Of a stretch of 51,838 bases of DNA, positions 7,880-16,475 are shown in pieces. The stretch spans positions 1-51,838 of the forward strand of contig CAYOLL010000024.1 of NCBI GenBank assembly GCA_964404765.1. Reading direction: 5' to 3'. Under the pieces are notes generated by a model. It worked only from the letters and a program-made list of their open reading frames with translations, was not told the DNA's origin and did not search any database. The stretch's first letter is position 1. Each line of letters begins with the position of its first letter. A program made the translations under genes and the position numbers. The stretch is from CAYOLL01 sp964404765 [NCBI: uncultured Gemmatimonadota bacterium]. GTDB taxonomy: Bacteria > 4572-55.

Positions 7880-8053
7880 TTATTTCATGAATAATTGTAC
7901 TAGTCAACGACCTGTCGAATACTGTCATGCCGGAATGCTTTTATCCGGCATCTTGTTTGCCAGTAAGAAGATTCCGGCTAAAAGCGTGCCGGAATGACAT
8001 CGGTGTAAAAGTGTTCTAAAGGTTGTTGACTAGTACATTATTTCATGAATAAT
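7880..8053. mobile_element. MITE-like element with 18-bp ends and 16-bp flanking repeat
   Basis: Terminal inverted repeats TGTACTAGTCAACGACCT (7896-7913) and AGGTTGTTGACTAGTACA (8020-8037) match at 17 of 18 positions and enclose 142 bp. The exact 16-bp direct repeat TTATTTCATGAATAAT flanks both ends (7880-7895 and 8038-8053), consistent with a long target duplication. The interior is itself palindromic, with GTCATGCCGGAATGCTTTTA on one side and the inverse ending TAAAAGCGTGCCGGAATGAC on the other. The words following the right flank (AATCCAGGATAAAGC) recur inverted near 27042-27060. Confidence 0.8.
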
Positions 8054-8081
8054 CCAGGATAAAGCGCATGCGACAATCCGA

Positions 8082-8110
8082 TTGACTTTTATAAAAAATT
8101 ATGATAATTT
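8082..8110 (+). promoter_or_regulatory. Candidate housekeeping promoter for the Uma2 gene
   Basis: TTGACT (8082-8087) and TAATTT (8105-8110) are separated by exactly 17 bases in a very AT-rich stretch, 43 bases before the ATG at 8153. An AAAGGA ribosome-binding site follows at about 8139. It starts just downstream of the MITE. Confidence 0.5.
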
Positions 8111-8152
8111 AAAATTGACATACACATTTTCACTTGCGCAAAGGACTCGTCT

Positions 8153-9043
8153 ATGCCTGAAACATTCTTAAAAGAAACCCAATTTGGCCTGACTGCACCC
8201 GACGTCGCTTCGATTGAGCGCGAGCTTGATGAAGAAGAGTCGTTGCCACCCGGCTGCTATGCGCCGCCACCGGATATTTCCCACTTAATTACGGAGGATG
8301 ACGAGCCTGTGGATAATTTATTTTCGGAAAAGCAGCAACGGTTGCTGGTCGCGCCACTGTACCAATCCTGGCAGCCAGGTCGGCCTTTCTTGGCCGCGGC
8401 CAATGTGGGCATTTTTCGCTCAATTCATCAGCCCGCCATCGTGCCGGACATGTTTTTAAGTTTAGATGTGACAGCGGAAGCCAAGCTATTTCCAAAAAAA
8501 CATCGCTCGTATTTTATGTGGGAATATGGTAAACCGCCAGAAGTAGTTGTCGAAATCGCTTCCAATCGTAAAGGCGGCGAGCTGGCCAAAAAACGAATTG
8601 AATATGCGCAAATGGGCATTCCTTACTATGTCGTTTATGACCCGTTTGAGCAGCTTCAAGCCGAAACCCTGACTGTTTTTGTGCTCAATCACCGGGGCTA
8701 TACGCCCAAGTCCGACTACCTTCTGGAAGATGTTGGCCTGAGCCTGACAATTTGCCCCGGTATTTATGAACAAACGGAAGGTGAATGGCTGCGCTGGTGC
8801 GATTTAGAAGGTCGGCTAATTCTACTTGGCGATGAACGTGCCGAGCATGAACATCAACGCGCTGACCAGGAACGCCAACGCGCCGAGCATGAACATCAAC
8901 GCGCTGACCAGGAACGCCAACGTGCCGAGCATGAACATCAACGCGCTGACCAGGAACGCCAACGCGCCGAGCAAGAACATCAACGCGCCGAGTTATTAGC
9001 TGCCAAATTACGTGAGTTGGGCCTCAATCCCGAACAGTTGTAG
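8153..9043 (+). CDS. Uma2-family endonuclease with repeat coiled-coil tail
   Basis: This 296-residue protein of the Uma2 (DUF820) family has a predicted PD-(D/E)XK nuclease fold. Residues 50-210 hold the core: AANVGIFRS, PDMFLSLDV (Asp), then YGKPPEVVVEIASNRKGGELAKKRIEYAQMG, with Glu in VEIAS, and the YYVVYDP strand. The C-terminal 65 residues consist of a 14-residue unit, AEHEHQRADQERQR, repeated about 3.6 times. It is highly charged and predicted to form a coiled coil, as in many cyanobacterial and FCB Uma2 proteins. The ATG follows AAAGGA. It stands alone downstream of mobile DNA, and the ABC permease follows 35 bases later, possibly by read-through. The cellular target of Uma2 proteins is unknown. 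Confidence 0.9.
   Translation: MPETFLKETQFGLTAPDVASIERELDEEESLPPGCYAPPPDISHLITEDDEPVDNLFSEKQQRLLVAPLYQSWQPGRPFLAAANVGIFRSIHQPAIVPDMFLSLDVTAEAKLFPKKHRSYFMWEYGKPPEVVVEIASNRKGGELAKKRIEYAQMGIPYYVVYDPFEQLQAETLTVFVLNHRGYTPKSDYLLEDVGLSLTICPGIYEQTEGEWLRWCDLEGRLILLGDERAEHEHQRADQERQRAEHEHQRADQERQRAEHEHQRADQERQRAEQEHQRAELLAAKLRELGLNPEQL
8840..8992 (+). repeat. 42-bp tandem repeat inside the Uma2 gene
   Basis: Three almost identical 42-bp units (8840-8881, 8882-8923, 8924-8965) and a partial fourth (8966-8992) encode two heptads each. Because 42 is a multiple of three and of seven residues, unit gain or loss would keep both the frame and the coiled-coil register. This makes it a likely length-variable tract. 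Confidence 0.9.
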
Positions 9044-9078
9044 TACCTTGAGTTTTTTCTGAATGCAAAGAGGATGCT

Positions 9079-10779
9079 GTGAAACTCGACACAAAATTGT
9101 TTGTGCTACTAAAAATGAAATGGCGGACCTATTTCCCTGCCTCTTCCGGTCAGGATGGTTGGGAAGAAAAAATAAAAGCCCTTTTTTACGGTGGCTTTTT
9201 GTTTCTCTTTATGTTAGGGGCGTACTGGTTTTTCTATCGCTCCTTTGATTATTTGAGCGAACAGCCACAAATTGGCGCAGCGCTAATGAATCGCATTCTA
9301 TCGATCGGTTTTTTGACGTTTTTTTCCATGCTGTTTGCCAGCAACATCATTACCGCTTTATCTACACTGTACAGATCGCCGGAAGTCACTTACCTGATGA
9401 CTACGCCGGCGCCGGTTATCGACATCTTTACCCTCAAATCCATTGAAAACATTTTCTTTAGTTCCTGGGCAATTCTGATATTAGGCTCACCCATTGTGTT
9501 TGCCTACGGTGTGGCGATGGACGCGCCAAAGCTGTATTATCCGCTGGTCATCACCACGATGTTGATCTTTATTGTGGTGCCGGCCTCCTTTGGCATTTCG
9601 GCCACAGTCCTGTTTTCACGTTTCTTTGCCCGCCTGCGGCTACGCCACGTAATGATACTCGCAGTCTCAATATTTACGCTGGTCATGGTCATTTTTCTAA
9701 CCTATGTCCGGCCTAATGTTATTGTTCTGGAAGAAACCGAAGATCTGTCTCAAGTCAACCGTTTCTTGGATACACTGCCCGCCTCCACCTCATTCCTTTC
9801 GCCCAGCAGTTGGCTGACCCGTATCTTCAACGAGGCGATTAACTTAAATTTGGCCGAAGCCGGTTTCTATTTTCTGGTATTATTGAGTACGGCGATGATG
9901 ACCTTTCAAGTCACCTATTGGCTGGGCGAGCGTTTTTATTATCGTAGTTGGACGGATTCTCTGGTGGCCAAAGAATTACAAGCCATGGAAGTTGCCCGCC
10001 GTCAGCAAATTCGGCATAGTTGGTTGTGGGGAGCCTTCCCAAAAATCTACCGCACCTTGCTGGAAAAAGACAGCATGATCTTTTGGCGCGACCCGACCCA
10101 ATGGTCACAATTGCTGATTCTGGTCATCTTGTTGATCTTCTATATTGTTAACTTGCGCAACTTGCCCAGCCAAATCACCCATTTGTTTTGGAAGACGATG
10201 ATTTCCTTCTTTAACTTTGGCTTTACCGGTTATGTTTTGGCAACCGTTTCTGTTCGTTTTGTGTACCCGGCAATTAGCTTGGAAGGGCGCAATTTTTGGG
10301 TCATCGGCACTGCGCCAATTCGCCTATCCACCATCTTTTGGGGCAAATTTTGGCAAACCTTTGTCGTTTTCTTCTTTTGTGCACAAGCGCTGGTTACGAT
10401 TTCAAACTACATGTTGCGTGTAGAGCCCATTGTTTACTATGTGGGATTTTTTGGTACAACGATGATGAGCATGACGCTCACCGCGATTTCACTGGGAATG
10501 GGGGCTGTTTTTCCGTATTTCAAAGAGCGCAATCCCTCGCGAATCGCCTCATCGGCCGGCGGCCTGGTGACGGTACTGATTTCATTGATTTATGTGGCGG
10601 TGGTCGTTATTATCCTGGCTCAGCCGCTTCATTTTTACTTTCGCAGCCTGTTTTATCATAGCGAATTTTCTCATAAGTACACCCTCGCCGCCGGGGCAGT
10701 TGTACTCGCCATCAGCGCCATTGTAACATTTATTTCCATCTATTTTGGTCGCCGTGCCCTGCAGAGTCGTGATTTATAA
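9079..10779 (+). CDS. ABC exporter-type permease subunit
   Basis: This 566-residue polytopic protein resembles the putative ABC-exporter permease family found in FCB bacteria (ABC-2-like). Hydrophobic segments occur near residues 36-58, 75-105, 125-150, 155-185, 195-215, 260-280, 345-365, 380-400, 425-450, 460-485, 500-525 and 540-560. A cytoplasmic loop (about 215-260) contains LPASTSFLSPSSWLT, and another (about 290-340) contains LLEKDSMIFWRDPTQW. The start is GTG with AAAGAGGA eight bases upstream. No ATPase gene is adjacent: the neighbours are a Uma2 nuclease and a radical SAM enzyme. The ATP-binding partner must therefore be encoded elsewhere, or the protein is an orphan. Substrate unknown. 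Confidence 0.75.
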   Translation: MKLDTKLFVLLKMKWRTYFPASSGQDGWEEKIKALFYGGFLFLFMLGAYWFFYRSFDYLSEQPQIGAALMNRILSIGFLTFFSMLFASNIITALSTLYRSPEVTYLMTTPAPVIDIFTLKSIENIFFSSWAILILGSPIVFAYGVAMDAPKLYYPLVITTMLIFIVVPASFGISATVLFSRFFARLRLRHVMILAVSIFTLVMVIFLTYVRPNVIVLEETEDLSQVNRFLDTLPASTSFLSPSSWLTRIFNEAINLNLAEAGFYFLVLLSTAMMTFQVTYWLGERFYYRSWTDSLVAKELQAMEVARRQQIRHSWLWGAFPKIYRTLLEKDSMIFWRDPTQWSQLLILVILLIFYIVNLRNLPSQITHLFWKTMISFFNFGFTGYVLATVSVRFVYPAISLEGRNFWVIGTAPIRLSTIFWGKFWQTFVVFFFCAQALVTISNYMLRVEPIVYYVGFFGTTMMSMTLTAISLGMGAVFPYFKERNPSRIASSAGGLVTVLISLIYVAVVVIILAQPLHFYFRSLFYHSEFSHKYTLAAGAVVLAISAIVTFISIYFGRRALQSRDL

Positions 10780-10841
10780 ACGGTTCGTAGTCGCGAATTC
10801 ATTCGTTACTACGAACAGAACCATTTCGAGACTCCCACACC

Positions 10842-12278
10842 ATGAAGTCACCCCGCCTGCTTTGCATCAATCCCTGGATTTACGATTTTGCTGCTTACGA
10901 CTATTTTAGCAAACCATTGGGATTGCTATATTTAGCTTCTTTTTTACGACAGCGCGGATTGACCGTTGACTATATAGACTGCCTCGACAAATGGCATCCG
11001 GAACTGCTAAAACTGCAGGGCTTGACGAAACCAAAAATCCGCCATTATGGCATTGGCAGCTTTCACCGCCAACCGATTCCCACACCAGATTGCCTCAAAT
11101 TCGTGCCGCGCCGTTATGCCTGCTATGGCCTGCCGGAAGATATATTCATCGCTGAACTCAAAGCCCGTCCGCGTCCGGACGCCATCCTGCTAACTTCATT
11201 TATGACCTACTGGTACTTTGGGCCGAAGCGCGTCGCCGAGCTATGCCGCGAATTCTGGCCGGGCGTGCCGATTATCCTCGGCGGCATCTACGCCACGCTA
11301 ATGCCGGATCATGCCCGACAGACCATACAACCCGACTATCTCATCACCGGCCCGGGCGAGTACAAAGCCACGGAGCTGTTGGCCGAGCTGCTCAAAATGC
11401 CCGAACTACTGGCTGATTTTCCGGCTCGTTTGGATGATTTTCCATATCCGGCGTTCGATCTTATTCGCCATAACGACTATTTGATTGTCATGTCTTCGCG
11501 CGGTTGCCCATTCCGCTGCACCTTTTGCGCCACCTACCATATCGACAGCGACTTTACCCAACGCCAGCCGGATCGCGTCGTACAGGAAATTGTCGAGCAG
11601 GCCAATCGTTTTGGTGTAACGGATATCGCCTTTTATGATGATGCCCTGCTGATGCAGGCCGACCGGCGCATCAAGCCGATTTTGCACGACTTGATCGCCC
11701 GGAAAGCCGACCTGCGTTTTCATACACCCAACGGCGTGCATGGCCGCTACATCGACGAAGAACTCGCCGATTTGATGTATCGCAGCGGCTTCAAGACCAT
11801 CCGCATCAGTCTTGAATCCGTAGCCAAAGAACGGCGGCGCGACCTGAACAACAAAATTACGCCGGGCGAAATGACCCGCGCTACCCAAAACTTAGTCAAA
11901 GCCGGTTTCAAATCCAGCCAGGTAGAAACCTACATCATCATGGGTCTGCCCAATCAGACCATCGACGAAGTGATAGACACTATCCTGTATGCCTACGACC
12001 TGGGTGTGCAGATTCGGTTGTCTGTTTTCTCGCCGATTCCCGGCACGGTCGATTATCAACGCGCGGTGGAACAAGGTCATTTTCCTGCCGACGCCGATCC
12101 GCTTCTGACCAATAAAACCATTGTGCCGCTGTTTCGCACCGAGCAGGCCTTCCGCCGTTTTCACGCCATCAACGCTTTCACCCGGGAATTAAATGCAGAT
12201 GTAGTCAACGAGCAGCGCCGTTATACTCCGGAATCTTTCCGGCAGACTCTGCAGGAAAATTTAATAGCCTTCGCGTAA
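10842..12278 (+). CDS. B12-binding-domain radical SAM protein
   Basis: This 478-residue enzyme has an N-terminal cobalamin-binding-like Rossmann domain (about 1-190: KPLGLLYLASFLRQRGL, then IILGGIYATLMPDHA). A radical SAM barrel follows, with the cluster motif CPFRCTFC at about residues 221-228 inside SSRGCPFRCTFCATY. Later strands FYDDALL, FHTPNGVHG and IRISLESVAKERRRDL are typical of this group. The cobalamin-ligand histidine motif DxHxxG is not evident, so B12 binding is uncertain, as in many members of this superfamily. The chemistry would be a radical modification of an unknown substrate. The gene is 62 bases after the permease and shares its strand. No pathway genes point to a product. 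Confidence 0.85.
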   Translation: MKSPRLLCINPWIYDFAAYDYFSKPLGLLYLASFLRQRGLTVDYIDCLDKWHPELLKLQGLTKPKIRHYGIGSFHRQPIPTPDCLKFVPRRYACYGLPEDIFIAELKARPRPDAILLTSFMTYWYFGPKRVAELCREFWPGVPIILGGIYATLMPDHARQTIQPDYLITGPGEYKATELLAELLKMPELLADFPARLDDFPYPAFDLIRHNDYLIVMSSRGCPFRCTFCATYHIDSDFTQRQPDRVVQEIVEQANRFGVTDIAFYDDALLMQADRRIKPILHDLIARKADLRFHTPNGVHGRYIDEELADLMYRSGFKTIRISLESVAKERRRDLNNKITPGEMTRATQNLVKAGFKSSQVETYIIMGLPNQTIDEVIDTILYAYDLGVQIRLSVFSPIPGTVDYQRAVEQGHFPADADPLLTNKTIVPLFRTEQAFRRFHAINAFTRELNADVVNEQRRYTPESFRQTLQENLIAFA

Positions 12279-12736
12279 AGCAATTTACCATTTGCCACTT
12301 TCTATATAATTTGGTATCTGATTACACGACTTTTCTGGCCAGCTTCCTTATCCAGGCGACCTATTTTCGCGGCCAGCCGCGACTTTGATTTAAAAATCTT
12401 CGCCGTCATATTACCTGGAAGTGATACAATAGGTAGTATTTTTTTATAAAAAACATACTATATTTTGTATCTATTTTGCTTGACAGGTTATTTGCTTTTT
12501 GTTATCATGCTGCGATGTTTTTTGTGCCTGCGCCATATCTACGGCCAAATTGAAAGCAGTTACCTGCGACGATGCCTTTTTGAATTTACCGGGAAGACAC
12601 CATCTTAAATAAGCTCTAAAATGTTCATGCAGCGCCTTTTTGCGTTTGTGTTAAGCGGTTTTAAAAGGTTCGCGGATATTTTTGTGTACGATAGTCAAAT
12701 TTTGTTGGAACTTCGAAACTTAAAAGGAGAGCATTT
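12279..12736. other. nrdJ upstream region
   Basis: This 458-base stretch has no gene on either strand that I can support. It contains an AT-rich segment (about 12426-12475) with two imperfect palindrome-like words around CAATAGGTAGTATT and ACATACTATATTTTGTAT, roughly three helical turns apart. The promoter at 12480 follows, then a leader of about 225 bases before the nrdJ ATG. The spacing recalls paired NrdR boxes, but the match to their consensus is weak. Confidence 0.45.
12480..12508 (+). promoter_or_regulatory. Promoter for nrdJ
   Basis: A perfect TTGACA (12480-12485) and TATCAT (12503-12508) are separated by 17 bases, in front of nrdJ on the same strand. This is the best promoter match in the neighbourhood. 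It implies a long untranslated leader of about 220 bases. Confidence 0.65.
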
Positions 12737-15046
12737 ATGTCTACCCATGTTGCCCCCAAAAATGGAACTGCACACACCCATGAACGGACGGAACGTGCAC
12801 ACAATCGAATCAGCAAATATCTTGGCGATATTAAGCCGCCCCAAACTGTTATCAAAAGAGATGGACGCATCGTTGATTTTGATATCAGCCGCATCGAACG
12901 CGCGGTCAATAAATGCTTTGTCGGTTTGAGTAATCCGCCAAAGACCAATGCCAAAGAGATTTCGCGTCAGGTTGTTAATATTGTTGCCGCCAAATACAGT
13001 GAGCCGACTGTCGAAGACGTGCAGGATATTGTCGAAATGGCCTTGCAGGCTGCCGGAGAATACGAGGCCGCCAAGAGCTATATTCTTTATCGGGCCGAAC
13101 ACGCTAAATTGCGTGAAGACCGGCCAATTCCTGATGAAGTCCGCGCCGCCTTTTCTGCATCGGATGTTTATTTTCCAACTCAACTGCAAAAATTTCAATT
13201 TTACGATAAATACTCTCGTTTTAACTACGAACTGGGTCGCCGTGAAACCTGGATCGAAACTGTTGATCGCTCCGTAAATTTTTTGAAAGAACTTTCGGAA
13301 TTTCGCTTGCCGTCCAAAGTATATGATCGAGTCCGAGACGCTGTTTTAGAAATGAAGATCATGCCTTCCATGCGGCTTCTGGCTATGGCCGGTCCAGCCG
13401 CCCGACGTAACAACATTACAATCTACAATTGCTCTTACATGCCGGTCGACAGCGTCGATTCTTTTGTCGAAGCGCTTATTATTTCCATGTGTGGCTGCGG
13501 CGTGGGTTATTCGGTAGAAAACGATCATATTGAAAAATTTCCGCGTATCCGCCGACAAAACGGCGGAAAAGTCAAAAATTTAATTGTAGACGATTCCGCC
13601 GAGGGCTGGGCGGAAGCGCTGCGCCTTGGATTAACTACTTGGATTGAAGGGGGCGACATTCACTTTGACTTTTCGCAGATCCGATCTGCCGGAGCTATCC
13701 TGCGCATCAAAGGCGGACGCGCCTCCGGGCCGGAACCCTTGCGCAAAATGCTGGACTTTTCCCGTAGCCGAATTTTGGCCAGACAAGGCGGCTTTTTGCG
13801 TTCCATTGACGCCCATGACATTATGTGTGCTGTAGGCAGCGCCGCTGTTTCCGGAGGTGTCCGGCGAACAGCTATGATTGCCCTGTTTAACTATGATGAT
13901 GTGGAAATGCGCCAGTGCAAGTCCGGTGATTTTGCCCGCCACAACAGCCAGCGCTGGAACGCCAACAACTCCGCGGTATGGCCGGCTCGCAAGCTGGCGC
14001 AGGCCGAAGTAGCCCGCTATGTTTTGGACATGGTGGAATCCGAGCGGGGCGAGCCCGGGATATTCAACAGGCAAGCCGCTATCGAAACGCGCCCGGAGCG
14101 TCGAAAAGAAGCGCATTTCGGTACAAACCCATGTGGCGAAATTATTCTGCGCCCCTTTGAATTTTGCAATCTCTCCATAGCCGTGGCACGGCAAAATGAC
14201 ACCTATGAATCCCTGACCGAAAAAGTCGAATTGGCGACTATAATCGGCACCATTCAATCAATGGCCACACACTTTCCGGGTTTGCGGTCGGATTGGCGGC
14301 GCAACTGCGAAGAAGAGCGCTTGCTGGGCGTAGATATTAATGGACAATTGGACTGTCCGTTAGTGCAGCAACCGGAAATGATGAATCGCCTGAAAGAGGT
14401 TGCTGTTGAAACCAATCGATATATTGCCAAGCAACTTGGCATTAATCAATCCGCTTCGATTACGTGCGTTAAACCGTCCGGCAATTCTTCGCAGTTACTG
14501 GATTGCTCGCCGGGGATTCACGCGCGCTGGTCAAAGTATTATATCCGCAATGTTCGGGTTGGCACACATTCGCCTATTTTCCAGGTGCTTAAAAATACCG
14601 GTGTACCGATGGACCCGGAAAATGGCCAGACACCGGAAAATGCCAATACCTGGGTAGTCCACTTTCCCATGAAAGCCCCGGTCAATGCAATTACGCGTGG
14701 ACAGCGCGACGCTATTGAACAGTGTGAATATTGGCTGCAAAATAAGCTTAATTGGACGGAGCATAATCCAAGCGTGACCATTACCTATAAACCGGACGAA
14801 GTGCTCGATCTGGTCAAGTGGATTTGGGAACATCAGGATAAGATTGGGGGCATGGCCTATCTGCCGGCTTTTGACGCGCAATATGACCAAATGCCTTACG
14901 TGGATATTACAGAGGATGAGTACAACCGGTTGGTCGCCGAATTTCCGGCGATTGATTTTTCAAAAGTCTACCGCTACGAAAAAGAAGACTATACCACCGC
15001 CGCGCAGGAAGTGGCCTGCAGCGCCGGGCACTGCGATGTTTTGTAG
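12737..15046 (+). CDS. nrdJ: Adenosylcobalamin-dependent ribonucleotide reductase (class II)
   Basis: This enzyme reduces ribonucleotides to deoxyribonucleotides using a B12-generated thiyl radical, without an oxygen requirement. The 769 residues include an N-terminal ATP-cone (about 33-120, VIKRDGRIVDFDISRIE), then the ten-stranded barrel. All five cysteines of the monomeric Lactobacillus-type RTPR are visible. One is in IYNCSYMP (near residue 228). The radical and redox pair in NPCGEIILRPFEFCNL are spaced 11 apart exactly as C408/C419. The C-terminal shuttle is CSAGHC (761 and 766). The ATP-cone suggests overall dATP/ATP control, which the Lactobacillus enzyme lacks. AAGGAG precedes the ATG. 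It has its own promoter and a terminator 80 bases downstream, so it is monocistronic. Confidence 0.95.
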   Translation: MSTHVAPKNGTAHTHERTERAHNRISKYLGDIKPPQTVIKRDGRIVDFDISRIERAVNKCFVGLSNPPKTNAKEISRQVVNIVAAKYSEPTVEDVQDIVEMALQAAGEYEAAKSYILYRAEHAKLREDRPIPDEVRAAFSASDVYFPTQLQKFQFYDKYSRFNYELGRRETWIETVDRSVNFLKELSEFRLPSKVYDRVRDAVLEMKIMPSMRLLAMAGPAARRNNITIYNCSYMPVDSVDSFVEALIISMCGCGVGYSVENDHIEKFPRIRRQNGGKVKNLIVDDSAEGWAEALRLGLTTWIEGGDIHFDFSQIRSAGAILRIKGGRASGPEPLRKMLDFSRSRILARQGGFLRSIDAHDIMCAVGSAAVSGGVRRTAMIALFNYDDVEMRQCKSGDFARHNSQRWNANNSAVWPARKLAQAEVARYVLDMVESERGEPGIFNRQAAIETRPERRKEAHFGTNPCGEIILRPFEFCNLSIAVARQNDTYESLTEKVELATIIGTIQSMATHFPGLRSDWRRNCEEERLLGVDINGQLDCPLVQQPEMMNRLKEVAVETNRYIAKQLGINQSASITCVKPSGNSSQLLDCSPGIHARWSKYYIRNVRVGTHSPIFQVLKNTGVPMDPENGQTPENANTWVVHFPMKAPVNAITRGQRDAIEQCEYWLQNKLNWTEHNPSVTITYKPDEVLDLVKWIWEHQDKIGGMAYLPAFDAQYDQMPYVDITEDEYNRLVAEFPAIDFSKVYRYEKEDYTTAAQEVACSAGHCDVL

Positions 15047-15127
15047 ATCAACTAACCGGAATGAAAAGCTTTAATTTTGCGCTGTCGGCACGAAAACTTT
15101 CCTTCCGAACTTTTCAATAAAAAATAA

Positions 15128-15166
15128 AAAAAGAGATTTCACCATGATAGGTTGAAATCTCTTTTT
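15128..15166. terminator. Bidirectional terminator after nrdJ
   Basis: A 14-bp stem, AAAAAGAGATTTCA (15128-15141) with TGAAATCTCTTTTT (15153-15166), has A/T tracts on both sides. It lies between convergent nrdJ and the DUF2480 gene. Nearly the same hairpin, including loop words, recurs at 30021-30070. Confidence 0.85.
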
Positions 15167-15208
15167 GCTTTTGCCAGACTGGTGGTTATGATGAATATAT
15201 TTGCAAAA

Positions 15209-15502
15209 TTAGGGATGATCACGCTTATAAATAGGCACAGCCGAACATGGCTCGCCAAAAAGGATCCGCCTGGCGACCGGGATGAGCTGCGCCGTCACCA
15301 CCATAAATGCCCAAGTTGGAAGTGGCGTTTCACTGCAACCTTTGATTAAAACGGTCTCATCTTGGTATATAGACCAATCGAACTCGCTCAAGCGCTGCCG
15401 AAACGCTTTTTCCCGCAAAATACCATCCTCTATAAAGTCTGTCAGATCCAATTTTTTAAGCGGAATTTCTTTTGCGCTGATTTCGGGCGTGGCTTCAGTC
15501 AT
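15209..15502 (-). CDS. DUF2480 family protein
   Basis: From the ATG at 15502, preceded by GGAG, the protein has 97 residues. A longer frame to 15559 lacks a ribosome-binding site. It matches the DUF2480 family known mainly from Bacteroidota: LDLTDFIEDGILREKAFRQ, then FDWSIYQDETVLIKGC, TWAFMVVTAQL and the C-terminal FGEPCSAVPIYKR. Family members are usually 150-170 residues, so this is a short member that keeps the most conserved end. No biochemical function is known. It overlaps the upstream gene by 8 bases, so translation is probably coupled. It follows a bacilliredoxin gene, which hints at a stress or thiol context, but that is inference. Confidence 0.8.
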   Translation of the reverse strand: MTEATPEISAKEIPLKKLDLTDFIEDGILREKAFRQRLSEFDWSIYQDETVLIKGCSETPLPTWAFMVVTAQLIPVARRILFGEPCSAVPIYKRDHP

Positions 15503-15854
15503 GGTTTTTTGACTCCGTTTTAAGAACAAATTGATGCTCGCCTGTCTTTTCCAACACAATCCAAAAAGGCGGTTTTAAGTCAGCTTTCTCGTTGAGCCAT
15601 TTTGTTACGCCCGGTCTTTTCTGACTGCGCTCGGCGATCACAAAGCCGCCTTTGAGAATGTACGACGAAAAAGACCAGCCGGTATCGGTCTGAAAAATGC
15701 ATTTTTGAGGCGCTGCCTCAGGAAGCATCGGCTTATTTTCCGCATCGACAATTGAATCAAATGGAAATAATTCCAGACAATCAAATACCGGCAAGGCTTT
15801 CTTATAAAACCACAGCTTTTCGTCGCTGTCCACCAACCATTGAAAACGGCTCAT
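15495..15854 (-). CDS. Hypothetical protein coupled to DUF2480
   Basis: This 119-residue cytosolic protein of unknown family begins MSRFQWLVDSDEKLWFYKKA. It contains regular beta-strand-like segments (KCIFQTDTGWSFSSYILKGG, then FWIVLEKTGEHQFVL). No signal peptide, membrane segment or known motif is visible. It starts 3 bases after the bacilliredoxin stop and its own stop overlaps the DUF2480 start by 8 bases, so the three genes form a tight operon. That arrangement supports it being real. I do not recognise the family. Confidence 0.7.
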   Translation of the reverse strand: MSRFQWLVDSDEKLWFYKKALPVFDCLELFPFDSIVDAENKPMLPEAAPQKCIFQTDTGWSFSSYILKGGFVIAERSQKRPGVTKWLNEKADLKPPFWIVLEKTGEHQFVLKTESKNHD

Positions 15855-15857
15855 TGC

Positions 15858-16277
15858 TTAATTCTTGCAATACATTTCGAAGGCAGTAGTAAGCACTTCG
15901 GCGATTTGCTCAGCGGACCGGCCTTCGATTTGGTGCCGCTCAACCATCAATAGCAACTCGCCGTCTTTAAACAACGCCATTGCCGGCGATGATGGCGGAT
16001 ACCCAACCAAATACGAACGAACTTTGTTGGTAGCTTCACGGTCATTACCGGCGAAAACGGTCGTGAGACGGGCAGGGCGGGGATCATTTTTCAGCGCATG
16101 TATAATCGCGGGCCTGGCAGCGCCGGCAGCGCAACCACAGACAGAGTTAATAACAACAAAATGAGTGCCCTTAATGTTAGTAAACTCTTTTTCTACTTCA
16201 GTCGGCGTACGCATTTCCTTAAACCCGACTTCGGTTAACTCGTCTCGCATCGGTTGAACAATTTCTTGTGGGTACAT
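15858..16277 (-). CDS. BrxA/BrxB family bacilliredoxin
   Basis: This 139-residue bacilliredoxin-like protein has a thioredoxin-type fold and in Firmicutes removes bacillithiol from proteins. The active-site motif is CGC in VINSVCGCAAGAARP (about residues 48-62), and GYPPSSPAMALFKDGELLLMVERHQIEGR (about 90-118) is a strong family signature. The start at 16277 (MYPQEIVQPM, the family's usual beginning) has AAGGAG upstream. An extension to 16355 is not supported. It is the first gene of a three-gene operon with the hypothetical protein and DUF2480. Whether this organism makes bacillithiol cannot be told from the window, but FCB bacteria often carry both. Confidence 0.92.
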   Translation of the reverse strand: MYPQEIVQPMRDELTEVGFKEMRTPTEVEKEFTNIKGTHFVVINSVCGCAAGAARPAIIHALKNDPRPARLTTVFAGNDREATNKVRSYLVGYPPSSPAMALFKDGELLLMVERHQIEGRSAEQIAEVLTTAFEMYCKN

Positions 16278-16475
16278 TTGGCATAAACTCCTTAAGCTTA
16301 AGGTTAAAAAATGGCATGAAATTTTAAGCACAATTAGCTTCGCAGCAAACAACAAGATTCGTAAATTTTTTAAATTTGCAATAAAATACGAAAATACGAC
16401 TAGTTTAGTCGCATTTTATTGCAATTAATTAATTTAAGATAAATGATTCTTAAATAAAAGCGCATTGATTTTGAC

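Noticed and set aside
7683-7997. Plus-strand frame of about 100 codons
   Set aside because: It runs through two repeat elements (the hairpin cluster and the MITE), so it is an accident of repeat sequence.
12509-12736. Cobalamin riboswitch in the nrdJ leader
   Set aside because: A segment near 12550 (GAAAGCAGTTACCTGC) faintly recalls a B12 box, but the other conserved riboswitch words are not visible in order, so I did not call it.
16283-16355. N-terminal extension of the bacilliredoxin
   Set aside because: The family begins at MYPQEIV and a good ribosome-binding site sits directly before that codon.
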